From: Arthrobacter pascens
Lineage (GTDB): Bacteria; Actinomycetota; Actinomycetes; Actinomycetales; Micrococcaceae
DNA: 64,000 nucleotides
Direction: 5' to 3'
Assembly (NCBI RefSeq): GCF_030816475.1
Contig: NZ_JAUSXF010000001.1
Span: 2,108,001 to 2,172,000 of the forward strand
Below are positions 54,237-63,126 of the stretch, in pieces. Within the stretch, counting starts at the first letter, position 1. Each line of letters starts with the position of its first letter. The position numbers and the translations under genes are program-made. Under the pieces are notes generated by a model. The model ran no database searches, was not told where the DNA came from, and saw only the letters and a program-made list of their open reading frames with translations.

Positions 54237-56351
54237 TCAGACGGCCGTGACGGCAATCAGGATGGCATGTTCGGGGTTGAGGTTTGGCATCGGTAAGCCG
54301 ACGTGGGCGAGGAACTGGCCGGTAGCCTCCGCTTCCCCCAGGGTCCACGCGGGAGGAACGGCCTGGGTGAAGGTGGTTTTGGCCGTCGGATACACGACTT
54401 CAACCTTGTACCGTGTTTTCGCTTCCAGCCCGGGCAGGCACACCGGCCCGGGCATCTCGTAGCTGGACGTGGCCAGTGCAGCCAGAATGAACAGGCCTTC
54501 CCTGGTGTCCTCGGATATCACGCCGCGCAGAAGCAGAGCGGGATCGGGATGGTCACTGTTGATGGCCCGTCCTGTGTGGATGAGGCCGCGGTACAGCTTG
54601 TAGAGTGCGATGACCTGCCTGAGCTCGTCCCTTTCCTGGCCTGTCACGGTCCGGACATCCCATTCCATTCCGAAGTGACCGAAAAAGGCAGTCAACGCCC
54701 TGAAGGACAGGCTGTGCGTGCGGTGGGTCGTGTGTGATGTGGTGGGTCCGATGTGGGCGCCCACCAGTTCGGGCGGGATGATGAGTTCGGTCCAGCGCTG
54801 GATGGTCTGCCTCTCCAGGGCGTCGTTGCAGTCCGAGGTCCAGATCCGGTCGGTCCGTTCGAGGATGCCGAGGTCCACGCGTGCTCCCCCGGATGAGCAG
54901 CTTTCGATTTCGACGCCCGGGTGGGCTGCGCGGAGGGTGTCCAGGAGCCGGTAGACAGCCTCCGTCTGCGCATGCACCGATGGTTTTCCGTCGTGGCCCA
55001 TTTCCGTCAGGTCGCGGTTCTGGTCCCACTTGAGGTAGCTGATGTTGTATTCGGTCAGCAGGGTGTCGAGCCGTTCGTGGACGTAGTTCCAGGCGTCGGG
55101 GTTCGCCAGGTCCAGTACCTGTTGGTTTCGCCAGCGCTCCGGGATGCGGACTGTGCCGTTCGGGAAGGCCGGGCCGGAGATCCAGTCGGGGTGCTCCCGG
55201 ATGATGTCGGAGTCTTCATTGACCATCTCCGGTTCCACCCAGAGGCCGAAATCCATGCCGCGCGCCGTGACCGCGTCGATCAGCGGCGTGAGTCCGTCGG
55301 GCCAGGTTGTTTCGTCCACGTACCAGTCACCGAGTCCCCTGGTATCGTCGCGGCGGCCCCGGAACCAGCCGTCGTCGAGGACGAAGCGTTCGACGCCGAG
55401 GTCCGCGCCGGATTCGGCGAGGTCGGTAAGCGTGTCCAGATGATGGTCGAAGTACACCGCTTCCCAGGTGTTCAGGACTACCGGCCGCGGACTTGCCGGG
55501 TGCTGGGGGCGGCTGCGGAACCAGCGGTAGAACGATTCGGTGATGCCGTCCAGGCCGCTGTCGGAGTAGGCGGCGTAGAGCCAGGGCGTCCGGTACGAAG
55601 AGCCGGCCGTCAGGGTTACCTCGCCGGATCCGAGCAGTTCGCCGGCGCCGAGGACTGTGCGTGCGCTGGCCAGGGTGTCGGCGAAGGTTTCGTGGTTTCC
55701 GCTCCAGCCCAGATGCACCGCCCACACCTCGCCGCTCCGGTTGCCGAAGCCGGCGGAGCCGGCTGCCAGGATCAGGCTGGAGTCGTGGCCGGTGCGTCCG
55801 TGGCGTCCGGACCGGACCCAGGTGCCCTGCTGGAGGGGGTGTCGCTGGGGGTGGCGTTCACGGCACCAGCGGCCGGTGAGGTCGAGCAGTTCGGCGGCGG
55901 CCGGGCCAACTGGCAGGACCAGCTCGAGGCCTTCGAGCCGGTAGTCCGCGCCGGCGTCGTTCGTCAGTTCGTGGCGCAGGCTCAGCAGGCCGCCGGCGTC
56001 CAGGAGCAGTTCTGTGCGCACGCTCATGCCTAGTGCGGGGTCGGACTGGGTGATTACGCCGGCTGCGGCTGCGGTGCGTTCAGCGGAGACCAGCCGCAGC
56101 CGGGGAGAGAAATCCGTGCCGTCGCGGCTGCCCCGGAGGCCGGGACGGCCCCGCCACCCTGAGGAGGCCTGCGGCAGGACGCCCATCCGGACCGGAATGT
56201 CCAACGACGACGGCGGAACCGGGTCCTGCAGCAGGCCCGGCTCGGGCAGGTCCTCGCCGAGGTCCGCGCCCCAGTGGACAAAGGCAGGCTCCTGCGCGGA
56301 AAGATCGATCAGGAGGCTACGGCCGCCTGAACGCAGGTATAACGATTCCAA
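54237..56351 (-). CDS. alpha-galactosidase, GH36
   Basis: Alpha-galactosidase of 704 aa. The catalytic nucleophile Asp is near residue 440 in YLKWDQNRDL, and the acid/base Asp is near 505 in SDCNDALERQ. Both are standard for family GH36, as is WVEPEMVNEDSDI. TTG 56351 is the start, with GGAGCCGCC ahead. It releases galactose from melibiose or raffinose-type sugars; it is probably cytosolic because no signal peptide is seen. It is the last gene of the four-gene operon. Confidence 0.95.
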   Translation of the reverse strand: MESLYLRSGGRSLLIDLSAQEPAFVHWGADLGEDLPEPGLLQDPVPPSSLDIPVRMGVLPQASSGWRGRPGLRGSRDGTDFSPRLRLVSAERTAAAAGVITQSDPALGMSVRTELLLDAGGLLSLRHELTNDAGADYRLEGLELVLPVGPAAAELLDLTGRWCRERHPQRHPLQQGTWVRSGRHGRTGHDSSLILAAGSAGFGNRSGEVWAVHLGWSGNHETFADTLASARTVLGAGELLGSGEVTLTAGSSYRTPWLYAAYSDSGLDGITESFYRWFRSRPQHPASPRPVVLNTWEAVYFDHHLDTLTDLAESGADLGVERFVLDDGWFRGRRDDTRGLGDWYVDETTWPDGLTPLIDAVTARGMDFGLWVEPEMVNEDSDIIREHPDWISGPAFPNGTVRIPERWRNQQVLDLANPDAWNYVHERLDTLLTEYNISYLKWDQNRDLTEMGHDGKPSVHAQTEAVYRLLDTLRAAHPGVEIESCSSGGARVDLGILERTDRIWTSDCNDALERQTIQRWTELIIPPELVGAHIGPTTSHTTHRTHSLSFRALTAFFGHFGMEWDVRTVTGQERDELRQVIALYKLYRGLIHTGRAINSDHPDPALLLRGVISEDTREGLFILAALATSSYEMPGPVCLPGLEAKTRYKVEVVYPTAKTTFTQAVPPAWTLGEAEATGQFLAHVGLPMPNLNPEHAILIAVTAV

Positions 56352-56376
56352 GGCGGCTCCTCACGAGTGCATGGCG

Positions 56377-57288
56377 TCAGCCCTTGCTTGAGCCGAGGGT
56401 GAGGCCGGCCACAAAATGACGTTGCAGGATGACGTAGATGATCAAGGTGGGGATGGCTGTGATCATGGCGCCTGCCGCGATCAGGTTGTAGTTGGAGAGG
56501 AAGGTGCCCTGGAGGTTGTTGATTGCGGTGGTTACCGGCAGCCTGTCACCGCTTTGGATGAACAGGAGCGGCCAGAAGAAGTCGTTGTAGATGAAGATGA
56601 CTTCAAGGGTGGCCATAGCGGCCAGGGCAGGGCGCGTGAGCGGCAGGATGATGGACCAGTACTGCGTCCACACACTGGCACCGTCCACCAGCGCCGCCTC
56701 CGTCAGGTCCGGCGAGAGTGCCCGCATGTAGTTCGAGAGGACGAAGGTGACAAAGCCGATCTGGAAGGCCATGTCGACCGCAATGACGCTGATGTAGGTG
56801 TTCAGGAGGTTGCCGGAATCGCTGAACCAGTACGGCAGGTTGAAATGCTTGAACATTTCGAACAGCGGTGCTGCCAGCACCTGCGGGGGCAGCAGGTTGC
56901 CCGCCGTAAACATGATCAGCAGGGTGATATTGAACTTCCAGTTGAAGCGGCTGACCGCGAACGCCATCAGTGAGGCAAAGAAGAGCGTCAGCAGTACCGT
57001 GGGGACGGTGATCAGCACGGAGTTCCAGAAGTACCTGGAAAATCCGCCCTGGTTCCAGGCCTGGATGAAGTTGTCGAAGTTGAAAGCGCCTTGCAGGCTG
57101 AAGTAGCCGTATTTGTCGGTGTCCCCCTTGGGCCTGAGCGCCGTGAAGAGGGACCAGGCCAGCGGGATCAGCCAGATGACGGCCATCACCGCCAGGAAGA
57201 TGTGCGTGCCGTAATGCCTTTTGCCCTTGCTGCCCACGGGTACGGCCGCGTGGCCGGTTTCGGGTGGCGCGGTGACGGGGATGCTCAT
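56377..57288 (-). CDS. carbohydrate ABC transporter permease (MalG-type)
   Basis: Inner permease of 303 aa with six hydrophobic segments. The EAA loop is EAALVDGASVWTQYWSIILPL, the conserved contact site for the ATPase. It overlaps the preceding permease by 4 nt (57285-57288). With the binding protein it would take up an alpha-galactoside, and the product would be cleaved by the GH36 enzyme 25 bp downstream. Confidence 0.93.
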   Translation of the reverse strand: MSIPVTAPPETGHAAVPVGSKGKRHYGTHIFLAVMAVIWLIPLAWSLFTALRPKGDTDKYGYFSLQGAFNFDNFIQAWNQGGFSRYFWNSVLITVPTVLLTLFFASLMAFAVSRFNWKFNITLLIMFTAGNLLPPQVLAAPLFEMFKHFNLPYWFSDSGNLLNTYISVIAVDMAFQIGFVTFVLSNYMRALSPDLTEAALVDGASVWTQYWSIILPLTRPALAAMATLEVIFIYNDFFWPLLFIQSGDRLPVTTAINNLQGTFLSNYNLIAAGAMITAIPTLIIYVILQRHFVAGLTLGSSKG

Positions 57289-58238
57289 TCTGACGCTCCC
57301 TTGTTGAAGGTCCGGGCCAGGTACCAGGTGATGGGCACCAGCGAGATGACAAGCAGTATGACGGCCAGCGCTGAGCCGACGCCGATCACTTGCCCTTCGC
57401 CGACGAGGTTCTGGATCACCAGTGCGCTGATGAGTTCAAGGCCGTTGGTTCCGCGGTTGATGACATAGACGATGTCGAAGGCACGCAGCGACTCAATGAT
57501 CGTGATCACGATGATGACGATGTTGACCGGGCGCATGGCAGGGAAAACCACCCTGAAGAACGTCTGGGTGGCGTTGGCGCCGTCGAGCGCCGCTGCCTCC
57601 CGAAGGGAAGGGTCCACCCCTTTCAACCCTGCCAGGTAGAGAATCATGACGTATCCGGCGTGCCGCCACGTTGCCGCGAACAGCGCCGCCCAGATGTTCA
57701 CGCTGGAGTCGCCGAACCAGTCCACGGCGCCCGACGTGCCGGCGGTGCCGAGAAGGTAGTTCAGCAGACCGTTGTCCCGGTTGTAGAACAACTGCCAGAT
57801 GACGCCGATCAGGGCCAGTGAAAGCATCACAGGAGTGAAGAAGATGCTCTGGTAGATCTTGCTCCCCTTGATCTGCTGGTCGAGCAGGACTGCGAGCAGC
57901 AGGCCGAGGGGCGTGGCTATGACGGCGAGGAAGACCAGCCAGAGGATGTTGTGCTGGACGGCCGGCCAGAAGGGCGGGTAGTCCTGGGCCACGTACTCGT
58001 AGTTGGCCATGCCCGCAGGTTTGATGTCGGCGAGGTCCAGCCCGTTCCAGCGGGTGAACGAGAGCCCGATGGACAGCACGGTGGGGATCCAGACCAATGT
58101 CAGCTGAATCAGGGTGGGGACAGCCACCATGATGCCGAGAACGATTCTGTCCCGTCCGGTAAGGCGGCGTACCCGCCGGTTCCTGGCCGGCGCCGCGATG
58201 GCGGCGCCGGCTGCGGACGTTTGCGTTGATGAGCTCAT
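57285..58238 (-). CDS. carbohydrate ABC transporter permease (MalF-type)
   Basis: Permease of 317 aa with six or so hydrophobic segments. The EAA loop is REAAALDGANATQTFFRVVFP. The first 25 residues are a disordered basic tail. The gene starts 28 bp after the binding protein and overlaps the MalG-type permease by 4 nt. It forms the other half of the membrane channel. Confidence 0.93.
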   Translation of the reverse strand: MSSSTQTSAAGAAIAAPARNRRVRRLTGRDRIVLGIMVAVPTLIQLTLVWIPTVLSIGLSFTRWNGLDLADIKPAGMANYEYVAQDYPPFWPAVQHNILWLVFLAVIATPLGLLLAVLLDQQIKGSKIYQSIFFTPVMLSLALIGVIWQLFYNRDNGLLNYLLGTAGTSGAVDWFGDSSVNIWAALFAATWRHAGYVMILYLAGLKGVDPSLREAAALDGANATQTFFRVVFPAMRPVNIVIIVITIIESLRAFDIVYVINRGTNGLELISALVIQNLVGEGQVIGVGSALAVILLVISLVPITWYLARTFNKGASE

Positions 58239-58266
58239 GCGGTCATTCTCTTTCGCGCCCGGAGCG

Positions 58267-59586
58267 TCACTGCGCGGCGTACAGTGCCTTGGCCTGGGAC
58301 TCCAGGTTCTTCACATCCACGCTGCCGTCCTTGATGAAGCTCTGCAGTGCGGGGATCATCACGTTGTTGGCCATGGCCGGAAGGGCATCCCGGTCAAAGA
58401 ACTGGCTGATGCTCTTGGCATCGGCGATCATCTGCGCGCACTTCTTGTTCAGGGGCGAGAACTTGGAGGTGTCGGAGCCCTTCGCTGCCTGGATATTGGA
58501 CGGGTCCACGGAGGCGTATACGTTCTGGCCTTCAGGGCTGCCGACGTAAGCGAGGAAGTCCTTGGCCGCCTGGTTGTCTCCGCCTCTCTTGGAGAGCATA
58601 ACGCCGTCAATGGGAGCCTCGACTGCGTCTGTGCCCTCCATCGCCAGCTCGGGGAAGGGGAACATGTCGATGTCATCCAGCACTGCCTTGTCCGTGAACT
58701 GCTGGGTGACGAAGGAACCAAGGAGGTACATGCCGGATTTCTGCCCGCCGAGGCTCTGCGCAGCGTCCTGCCACGTCATGCCCAGGGCGTTCGGGTTCTG
58801 GAAGGGCAGCAAAGCCTTCCAGGTGTCGAAGACATCGCTGACCTTCTTCTGGTCCCAGGATTCCTTGTGGGCGGCAAGATCCAGGTGGAACTGGTAGCCG
58901 TTCAGCCGCATGTTGATGTAGTCGAATGTGCCCATGGCGGGCCATCCGTCCTTGTCCGCGAACTCGATGGGGATCAGGCCATCTGCCTTCATCTTGGCGG
59001 CGAGGGTCTTGAGTGCGTCGAAAGTCTTCGGAACTTCGTAGCCCTTCTGCGCCCACAGGCTCTTCCGGTAGAAGAACGCCCAGGGGTAGTTGTAGTTGGG
59101 GACGAAGTACATCTTGCCGTCGTCACCGGTGGACGCCTTCTTCATGGCGTCCGAGAAGTTGCCGCCAATCTTGTCCCAGACATCGTCGATCGGGGCAACC
59201 AGGCCCTTGCCGGCGTAGAAGCGCATCCGGTAGCCGGAGAACCAGGTAAACGAATCGTCCGGGCTGCCTTGCAGGTAGCTGTTGATCTTGTTCTGGAAAT
59301 CGTTGTGCGGGACCACGTTGGTGGTCACCGTATTCCCCGTCTTCTTGGTGAAGGCGTCGGTGACCGCCTGGTAGGCCCGCTTCGGCACGTCATCCGAAGC
59401 GTTCGACCCGAAGGTCAGGGATTTCGAGGATGAGCCCCCGCCGGAGGGTGAGCCGCCCCCGGTGCAGGCGGACAGGAGCGGGGCGGCGGCGATACCGGCA
59501 GCACCGATTCCCAGGGTCCTTAGCAGAGTCCGGCGATTCAGGTCGGCCTTCGCAGTGGCGAAAAAATCATTGTCGTGGCTGGACAT
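58267..59586 (-). CDS. sugar-binding lipoprotein of the alpha-galactoside ABC importer
   Basis: Solute-binding lipoprotein of 439 aa. The N-terminus carries a twin-arginine-like NRRTLLRTLG and a lipobox LLSAC with Cys 41, so it is anchored outside the membrane. The mature part has the family 1 sugar-binding layout (WFSGYRMRFYAGKGLVAPID, and repeated PNYNYPWAFFYRKSLW). ATG 59586 has AGGGAG ahead. It captures the sugar for the two permeases. No ATPase gene follows; a shared MsmK-type ATPase elsewhere is likely. A TCGAAAACGA palindrome-like site lies upstream at 59643-59652. Confidence 0.93.
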   Translation of the reverse strand: MSSHDNDFFATAKADLNRRTLLRTLGIGAAGIAAAPLLSACTGGGSPSGGGSSSKSLTFGSNASDDVPKRAYQAVTDAFTKKTGNTVTTNVVPHNDFQNKINSYLQGSPDDSFTWFSGYRMRFYAGKGLVAPIDDVWDKIGGNFSDAMKKASTGDDGKMYFVPNYNYPWAFFYRKSLWAQKGYEVPKTFDALKTLAAKMKADGLIPIEFADKDGWPAMGTFDYINMRLNGYQFHLDLAAHKESWDQKKVSDVFDTWKALLPFQNPNALGMTWQDAAQSLGGQKSGMYLLGSFVTQQFTDKAVLDDIDMFPFPELAMEGTDAVEAPIDGVMLSKRGGDNQAAKDFLAYVGSPEGQNVYASVDPSNIQAAKGSDTSKFSPLNKKCAQMIADAKSISQFFDRDALPAMANNVMIPALQSFIKDGSVDVKNLESQAKALYAAQ

Positions 59587-59746
59587 GTTTACTCCCTTGT
59601 AAATCAAGTGGCGGGGATCACAACACCTATGTCCGGATCGTATCGAAAACGAACATGAAAGCACAGAGGGTACCGTCAGGTCTTCGAAAAGTCTCAGGTA
59701 ACTGGCAGCTTCCGCCGGGGAGTTATGGCCGGTGAGAGGCGAATGG

Positions 59747-59793
59747 CTATACGTAGAGCTGCTATGTTTGATACCCTTCACATCTATGTATAG
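59747..59793 (+). promoter_or_regulatory. inverted repeats, probable PadR operator
   Basis: CTATACGTAG at 59747-59756 and CTATGTATAG at 59784-59793 are inverted copies (9 of 10 matching), and ATGT at 59764 with ACAT at 59780 gives the ATGT-N12-ACAT dyad usual for PadR. The second repeat ends eight bases before the PadR gene. Autoregulation by the encoded PadR protein is the simplest reading. Confidence 0.55.
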
Positions 59794-59801
59794 GAGTTTC
59801 G

Positions 59802-60164
59802 GTGCGCATTGACAAAGACCTGGTGGCCGCCTCCGCCACACCTCTTGTGCTGGGCATACTGTCCGAGGGCGACCTTTACGGCTACGCAATCCTGAAGCGC
59901 GTGAGTGAGTTATCCGGCGGCGGCATGCAGTGGACCGACGGCATGCTCTACCCGCTGCTGCACCGGCTCGAGCGGCTCGGCTACGTTTCGGCGTCGTGGG
60001 GTACCTCCGAGACCGGGCGCCGGCGGAAGCACTACGCCATAACTCCCTCGGGGCGGGACGCGCTGGCTGAGCGTCAACAGCAATGGACCGTCGTTGCGGA
60101 GGCGCTTCGGCAGGTGTGGCGTTCCACCCAGCCGTCTCCGGGCGCCGTGGAGGGGTGGGCGTGA
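59802..60164 (+). CDS. PadR-family transcriptional regulator
   Basis: Winged-helix regulator of 120 aa beginning at GTG 59802. The family motif TPLVLGILSEGDLYGYAILKRV and the following GMLYPLLHRLERLGYVSASW are clear. The C-terminus is one long helix for dimer formation. It overlaps the next membrane-protein gene by one base, in the arrangement commonly seen for PadR proteins controlling a membrane partner. It should repress its own operon. Confidence 0.93.
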   Translation: MRIDKDLVAASATPLVLGILSEGDLYGYAILKRVSELSGGGMQWTDGMLYPLLHRLERLGYVSASWGTSETGRRRKHYAITPSGRDALAERQQQWTVVAEALRQVWRSTQPSPGAVEGWA

Positions 60165-61510
60165 TGGACCCGCACGCTGAGCTGGAGGCCCAGATCGACC
60201 GGTGGCGCGGCTACGTCCAGCGGAACCAGGCAATCTCCCCCGCCGATGTCGACGAGCTGGAGGACCATCTGCGGGGGCAGATCGCTGACCGGCAGGCGAC
60301 AGGACTGGATGATGAGGAGGCCTTCCTCGTCGCGATTAAGCGCCTGGGCAACCTGGACGCGGTCTCGCACGAGTTTGCCCGTGAACACTCCGAGCGGCTG
60401 TGGAAGCAGCTCGTCCTCGTGCCGGAGGGTTCCGACGGCGGCAGCGCGCCTCGAGGGCGCGAACTGGCGGTCGTCCTGGCACTCGCTGTAGGGGCGGGTG
60501 TGGCAGTCAAGGCCGGATCGGCATGGATCGGGGACGACGCTGCGCTGACACGCAACCTGGGCCTGTTCGTCTTCCCGTTCCTGGCCGCCTACTTCGCGTG
60601 GAAGCGACGCTTCAACGGGGCGACGACGGCGATGCTGCTCATCCCCTTCGCCGTGCTGGCGGTGGTACTCAACGTCTATCCCTTCTCCTCCGGCGGGTCC
60701 ACCGGCGTACTAGCGGCCCTGCATGCCCCTGTCGCCCTGTGGTTGCTGGCGGGAGTGGCGTACGTCGGTGGCAGGTGGCGTTCGGACAAGCGGCGCATGG
60801 ATTTCGTCCGGTTCACCGGCGAGCTTGCGATCTATTACACGCTGCTGGCGCTGGGCGGCGGCGTCCTGGTCGCACTGACCCTCGCGACACTCCAGATCCT
60901 TGGCGTCGACTTCGAACCGGTCCTCGAAAGCTGGATCCTGCCCTTCGCTGTGCCGGGCGCATTGGTGGTGGCGGCGTGGCTCGTCGAAGCCAAGCAGCAC
61001 GTTGTGGAAAACATCGCCCCAGTCCTCACCCGCGTCTTCACGCCCCTGACTATCGTCATGCTGCTGGGGCTTCTGGCCGTGCTGGCTGCTGCGGGCGGCT
61101 TTGTCACCATCGACCGCAACCTGCTCATCCTCATGGACGCAATCCTGCTGCTCGTCCTGTGCCTGCTGCTCTATTCCATTTCCGCGCGCGACCCGCTCGC
61201 CCCGGCCGGCCTGTTCGATACCCTTCAGTTGGTGCTCGTCCTGGCGGCCCTTGCAGTAGACGCCGTGATGCTGGCCGCGATGCTGGCCCGGATCGCCGAA
61301 TTCGGCTATAGCCCCAACAAGATCGCAGCGCTGGGCCTGAACCTCCTGCTGCTGGTGCACCTGGTCCGCGCCGCCTGGCTAGCCGTCGGATTCCTGCGCG
61401 GCCGGCGCCCGTTCGCGGCACTCGAGCGCTGGCAAACCCAGTACCTGCCCGCCTACGGAGCGTGGGCCGCCGTCGTGATAGTGGCCTTCCCGCCCCTCTT
61501 CGGCTTTTAG
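60164..61510 (+). CDS. membrane protein with permease-prefix-type N-terminus
   Basis: Protein of 448 aa starting at ATG 60164, sharing TGATG with padR. The first 90 residues are soluble and match the N-terminal domain often found in PadR-linked proteins (WRGYVQRNQAISPADVDELEDHL and DEEAFLVAIKRLG). About ten hydrophobic segments follow. No transporter motif is obvious. It may be a membrane sensor or carrier controlled by PadR. It ends 70 bp before the NTF2-like gene. Confidence 0.85.
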   Translation: MDPHAELEAQIDRWRGYVQRNQAISPADVDELEDHLRGQIADRQATGLDDEEAFLVAIKRLGNLDAVSHEFAREHSERLWKQLVLVPEGSDGGSAPRGRELAVVLALAVGAGVAVKAGSAWIGDDAALTRNLGLFVFPFLAAYFAWKRRFNGATTAMLLIPFAVLAVVLNVYPFSSGGSTGVLAALHAPVALWLLAGVAYVGGRWRSDKRRMDFVRFTGELAIYYTLLALGGGVLVALTLATLQILGVDFEPVLESWILPFAVPGALVVAAWLVEAKQHVVENIAPVLTRVFTPLTIVMLLGLLAVLAAAGGFVTIDRNLLILMDAILLLVLCLLLYSISARDPLAPAGLFDTLQLVLVLAALAVDAVMLAAMLARIAEFGYSPNKIAALGLNLLLLVHLVRAAWLAVGFLRGRRPFAALERWQTQYLPAYGAWAAVVIVAFPPLFGF

Positions 61511-61581
61511 CTTGTTGACCCGGGGAGCCGCGCGTACGCTATGAGCCACACCGAACGGACGGTTTGCCAGGAGGAATTATC

Positions 61582-61950
61582 ATGGCCACAAGCGAAGCCA
61601 ACAAGGAGACGTTGGCCCGGCTCTTCGATGCCTTTCGGGCCGGAGACACCGAGGCCTTCAATGAGCTGATCGTGCCGGATTACAAGCAGCACAATCCACA
61701 GGCCGGCAACGGCCTGCAGGCTGTCAAGGACTTCTTTTCCAGGTTGGGGCCGGTGGACGTCGAAGTCCACCGGATGATCGCCGACGGTGATTTTGTGGCC
61801 GTCCATTCGCACTACAAGACGTTCAACTCGGCTGCCGTGGATATTTTCCGGTTCGGCGACGACGGGAAGATCATCGAGCACTGGGATGTACTGCAGGAAG
61901 TCCCGGCCACGACTGCAAGCGGGAACGACATGTTCTCGCAGCTCACCTGA
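61582..61950 (+). CDS. NTF2-like/SnoaL-type protein
   Basis: Protein of 122 aa from ATG 61582, with AGGAGGA ahead. The sequence EANKETLARLFDAFRAGD and the DYKQHNPQAG segment are typical of the SnoaL-like ester cyclase/NTF2 family. The HSHYKTFNS and IEHWDVLQEVP blocks line the cavity. The function is unknown. A weak TTGACC lies 65 bp upstream of the start, in the gap after the membrane protein. Confidence 0.85.
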   Translation: MATSEANKETLARLFDAFRAGDTEAFNELIVPDYKQHNPQAGNGLQAVKDFFSRLGPVDVEVHRMIADGDFVAVHSHYKTFNSAAVDIFRFGDDGKIIEHWDVLQEVPATTASGNDMFSQLT

Positions 61951-61994
61951 ACGTTCCGCAGCAAGACTTTAACGGTCCGCCTCAAGGCGTCCGG

Positions 61995-62582
61995 ATGCAG
62001 GCGCTTCCGCGCATCACGGTGGAGGTCCCGGTACTCGGAGTGGGCAATGGCGGCTCTGACTACGAGGCCTTGGGCAACCATGTCAATGCCTTGCGCAGGG
62101 TGCAGGGGCTGCACCTTACGCTGTTGCACATCGGCATTTTGCCGGACTTAGCCCAGGAAGTCGCGGATTGGACCAAAGGGATGACCAGCACCGACGCAGC
62201 CATCAGAGGGACCGTCAGCTGGTTGCAGGCGCTACCTGTTTTAGAAGGCTTTGCCGGATCGGCCGAGCGGCTGATCGTGCTGGGGGGCGGAAGCGTGGCC
62301 GGGCTTGAGATCGACGTTCCGCCAGAAGTGCACGACTATCGGGTCTTCCTTGTGCGGGGCCTGCATAACCTGCTGGACGAACTGCTTGTGGACGATGTGG
62401 ACGACTTCATCCTCGGCTCCCGCGCACTCGGCTTCAGGTCCCCGCGCTGGATTCCCCATGTGGCCGTGGGCCGCCCGCAGACCAGGGACAAGGGCCCACG
62501 GCAGATTCCGCCGCTGACCGTCGAGTTCGGCGAATCACAGATCAGGAACGGCCGGTTCCTGCCCGCCGTCGATGGCCCTTAG
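61995..62582 (+). CDS. 2H-phosphoesterase-like protein, divergent
   Basis: Protein of 195 aa. It has the first 2H motif, LHLTLLHIG with His 40 and Thr 42, and a second-motif relic, WIPHVAVGRP with His 155 but Ala at the Thr/Ser position (157). This resembles the 2'-5' RNA ligase or cyclic phosphodiesterase superfamily, which needs two HxT/S motifs. The loss of the second Thr suggests altered or reduced activity. The N-terminus ITVEVPVLGVG begins a strand as expected. I call it a superfamily member with modest certainty. Confidence 0.62.
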   Translation: MQALPRITVEVPVLGVGNGGSDYEALGNHVNALRRVQGLHLTLLHIGILPDLAQEVADWTKGMTSTDAAIRGTVSWLQALPVLEGFAGSAERLIVLGGGSVAGLEIDVPPEVHDYRVFLVRGLHNLLDELLVDDVDDFILGSRALGFRSPRWIPHVAVGRPQTRDKGPRQIPPLTVEFGESQIRNGRFLPAVDGP

Positions 62583-62593
62583 TCCTCGCGCGT

Positions 62594-63019
62594 TCAGTCC
62601 CCGCGCGCCTTCCGGGTGGCGGTGTCATTGGCCTTCTGCAGCGCTTTGACCAGTTCGTCCTTATCCATTTTCGAGCGGCCGTCGATGTTCAGTTCCCGGG
62701 CGCGCTTATACAGGTGCTCTTTCGAGGCGTTCGCGTCCACGCCTCCCGCCGTGGGCTCTGATGAACCAATTCCCTGCTCCGCGCGTTTGTCAGAGGGACC
62801 CCGCTTCTCCTTCGGCTCCCAGTGATCACCCACTTTCTCGTAGCTGTGCTTGAGCGAGGCGTAGGCAGCGCGTGCGGCACGGCCTTCATCGTTGTCGTAG
62901 GACTCCAACGCGGAATCGTAGGTTTTGGCGAAAGTGTCCTGGGCTTTCTGTTCGGAGCGCTGCAGGGTCGAGGGAAGTTCGTCCTTGCGGGCATGATCGT
63001 TCTTGCCGGTCTTGGGCAT
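62594..63019 (-). CDS. ChaB-family protein with Rho/SAP-like C-terminus
   Basis: Protein of 141 aa from ATG 63019, with AAAGGAGCC ahead. The first 70 residues match ChaB (DELPSTLQRSEQKAQDTF and AAYASLKHSYEK), a family of small soluble proteins. The C-terminal 40 residues resemble a Rho-N or SAP-like three-helix unit (KEHLYKRARELNIDG and DKDELVKALQKAN), which often binds nucleic acids. The combined layout suggests a small nucleic-acid-associated protein. It is convergent with the 2H-like gene. Confidence 0.8.
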   Translation of the reverse strand: MPKTGKNDHARKDELPSTLQRSEQKAQDTFAKTYDSALESYDNDEGRAARAAYASLKHSYEKVGDHWEPKEKRGPSDKRAEQGIGSSEPTAGGVDANASKEHLYKRARELNIDGRSKMDKDELVKALQKANDTATRKARGD

Positions 63020-63126
63020 GGCACCGGCTCCTTTCATCAGCAGGCTGATTATCCGGATTAAACCAGCTTAGCCACTGCAGCAGGTCCGGTCGCTCCCCTG
63101 CTGCTGCCTGACGGGCTGCTGTGCCC

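Noticed and set aside
54921..56033. 370-codon forward frame opposite the alpha-galactosidase
   Set aside because: Antisense shadow of GH36 with no recognisable domain or ribosome site.
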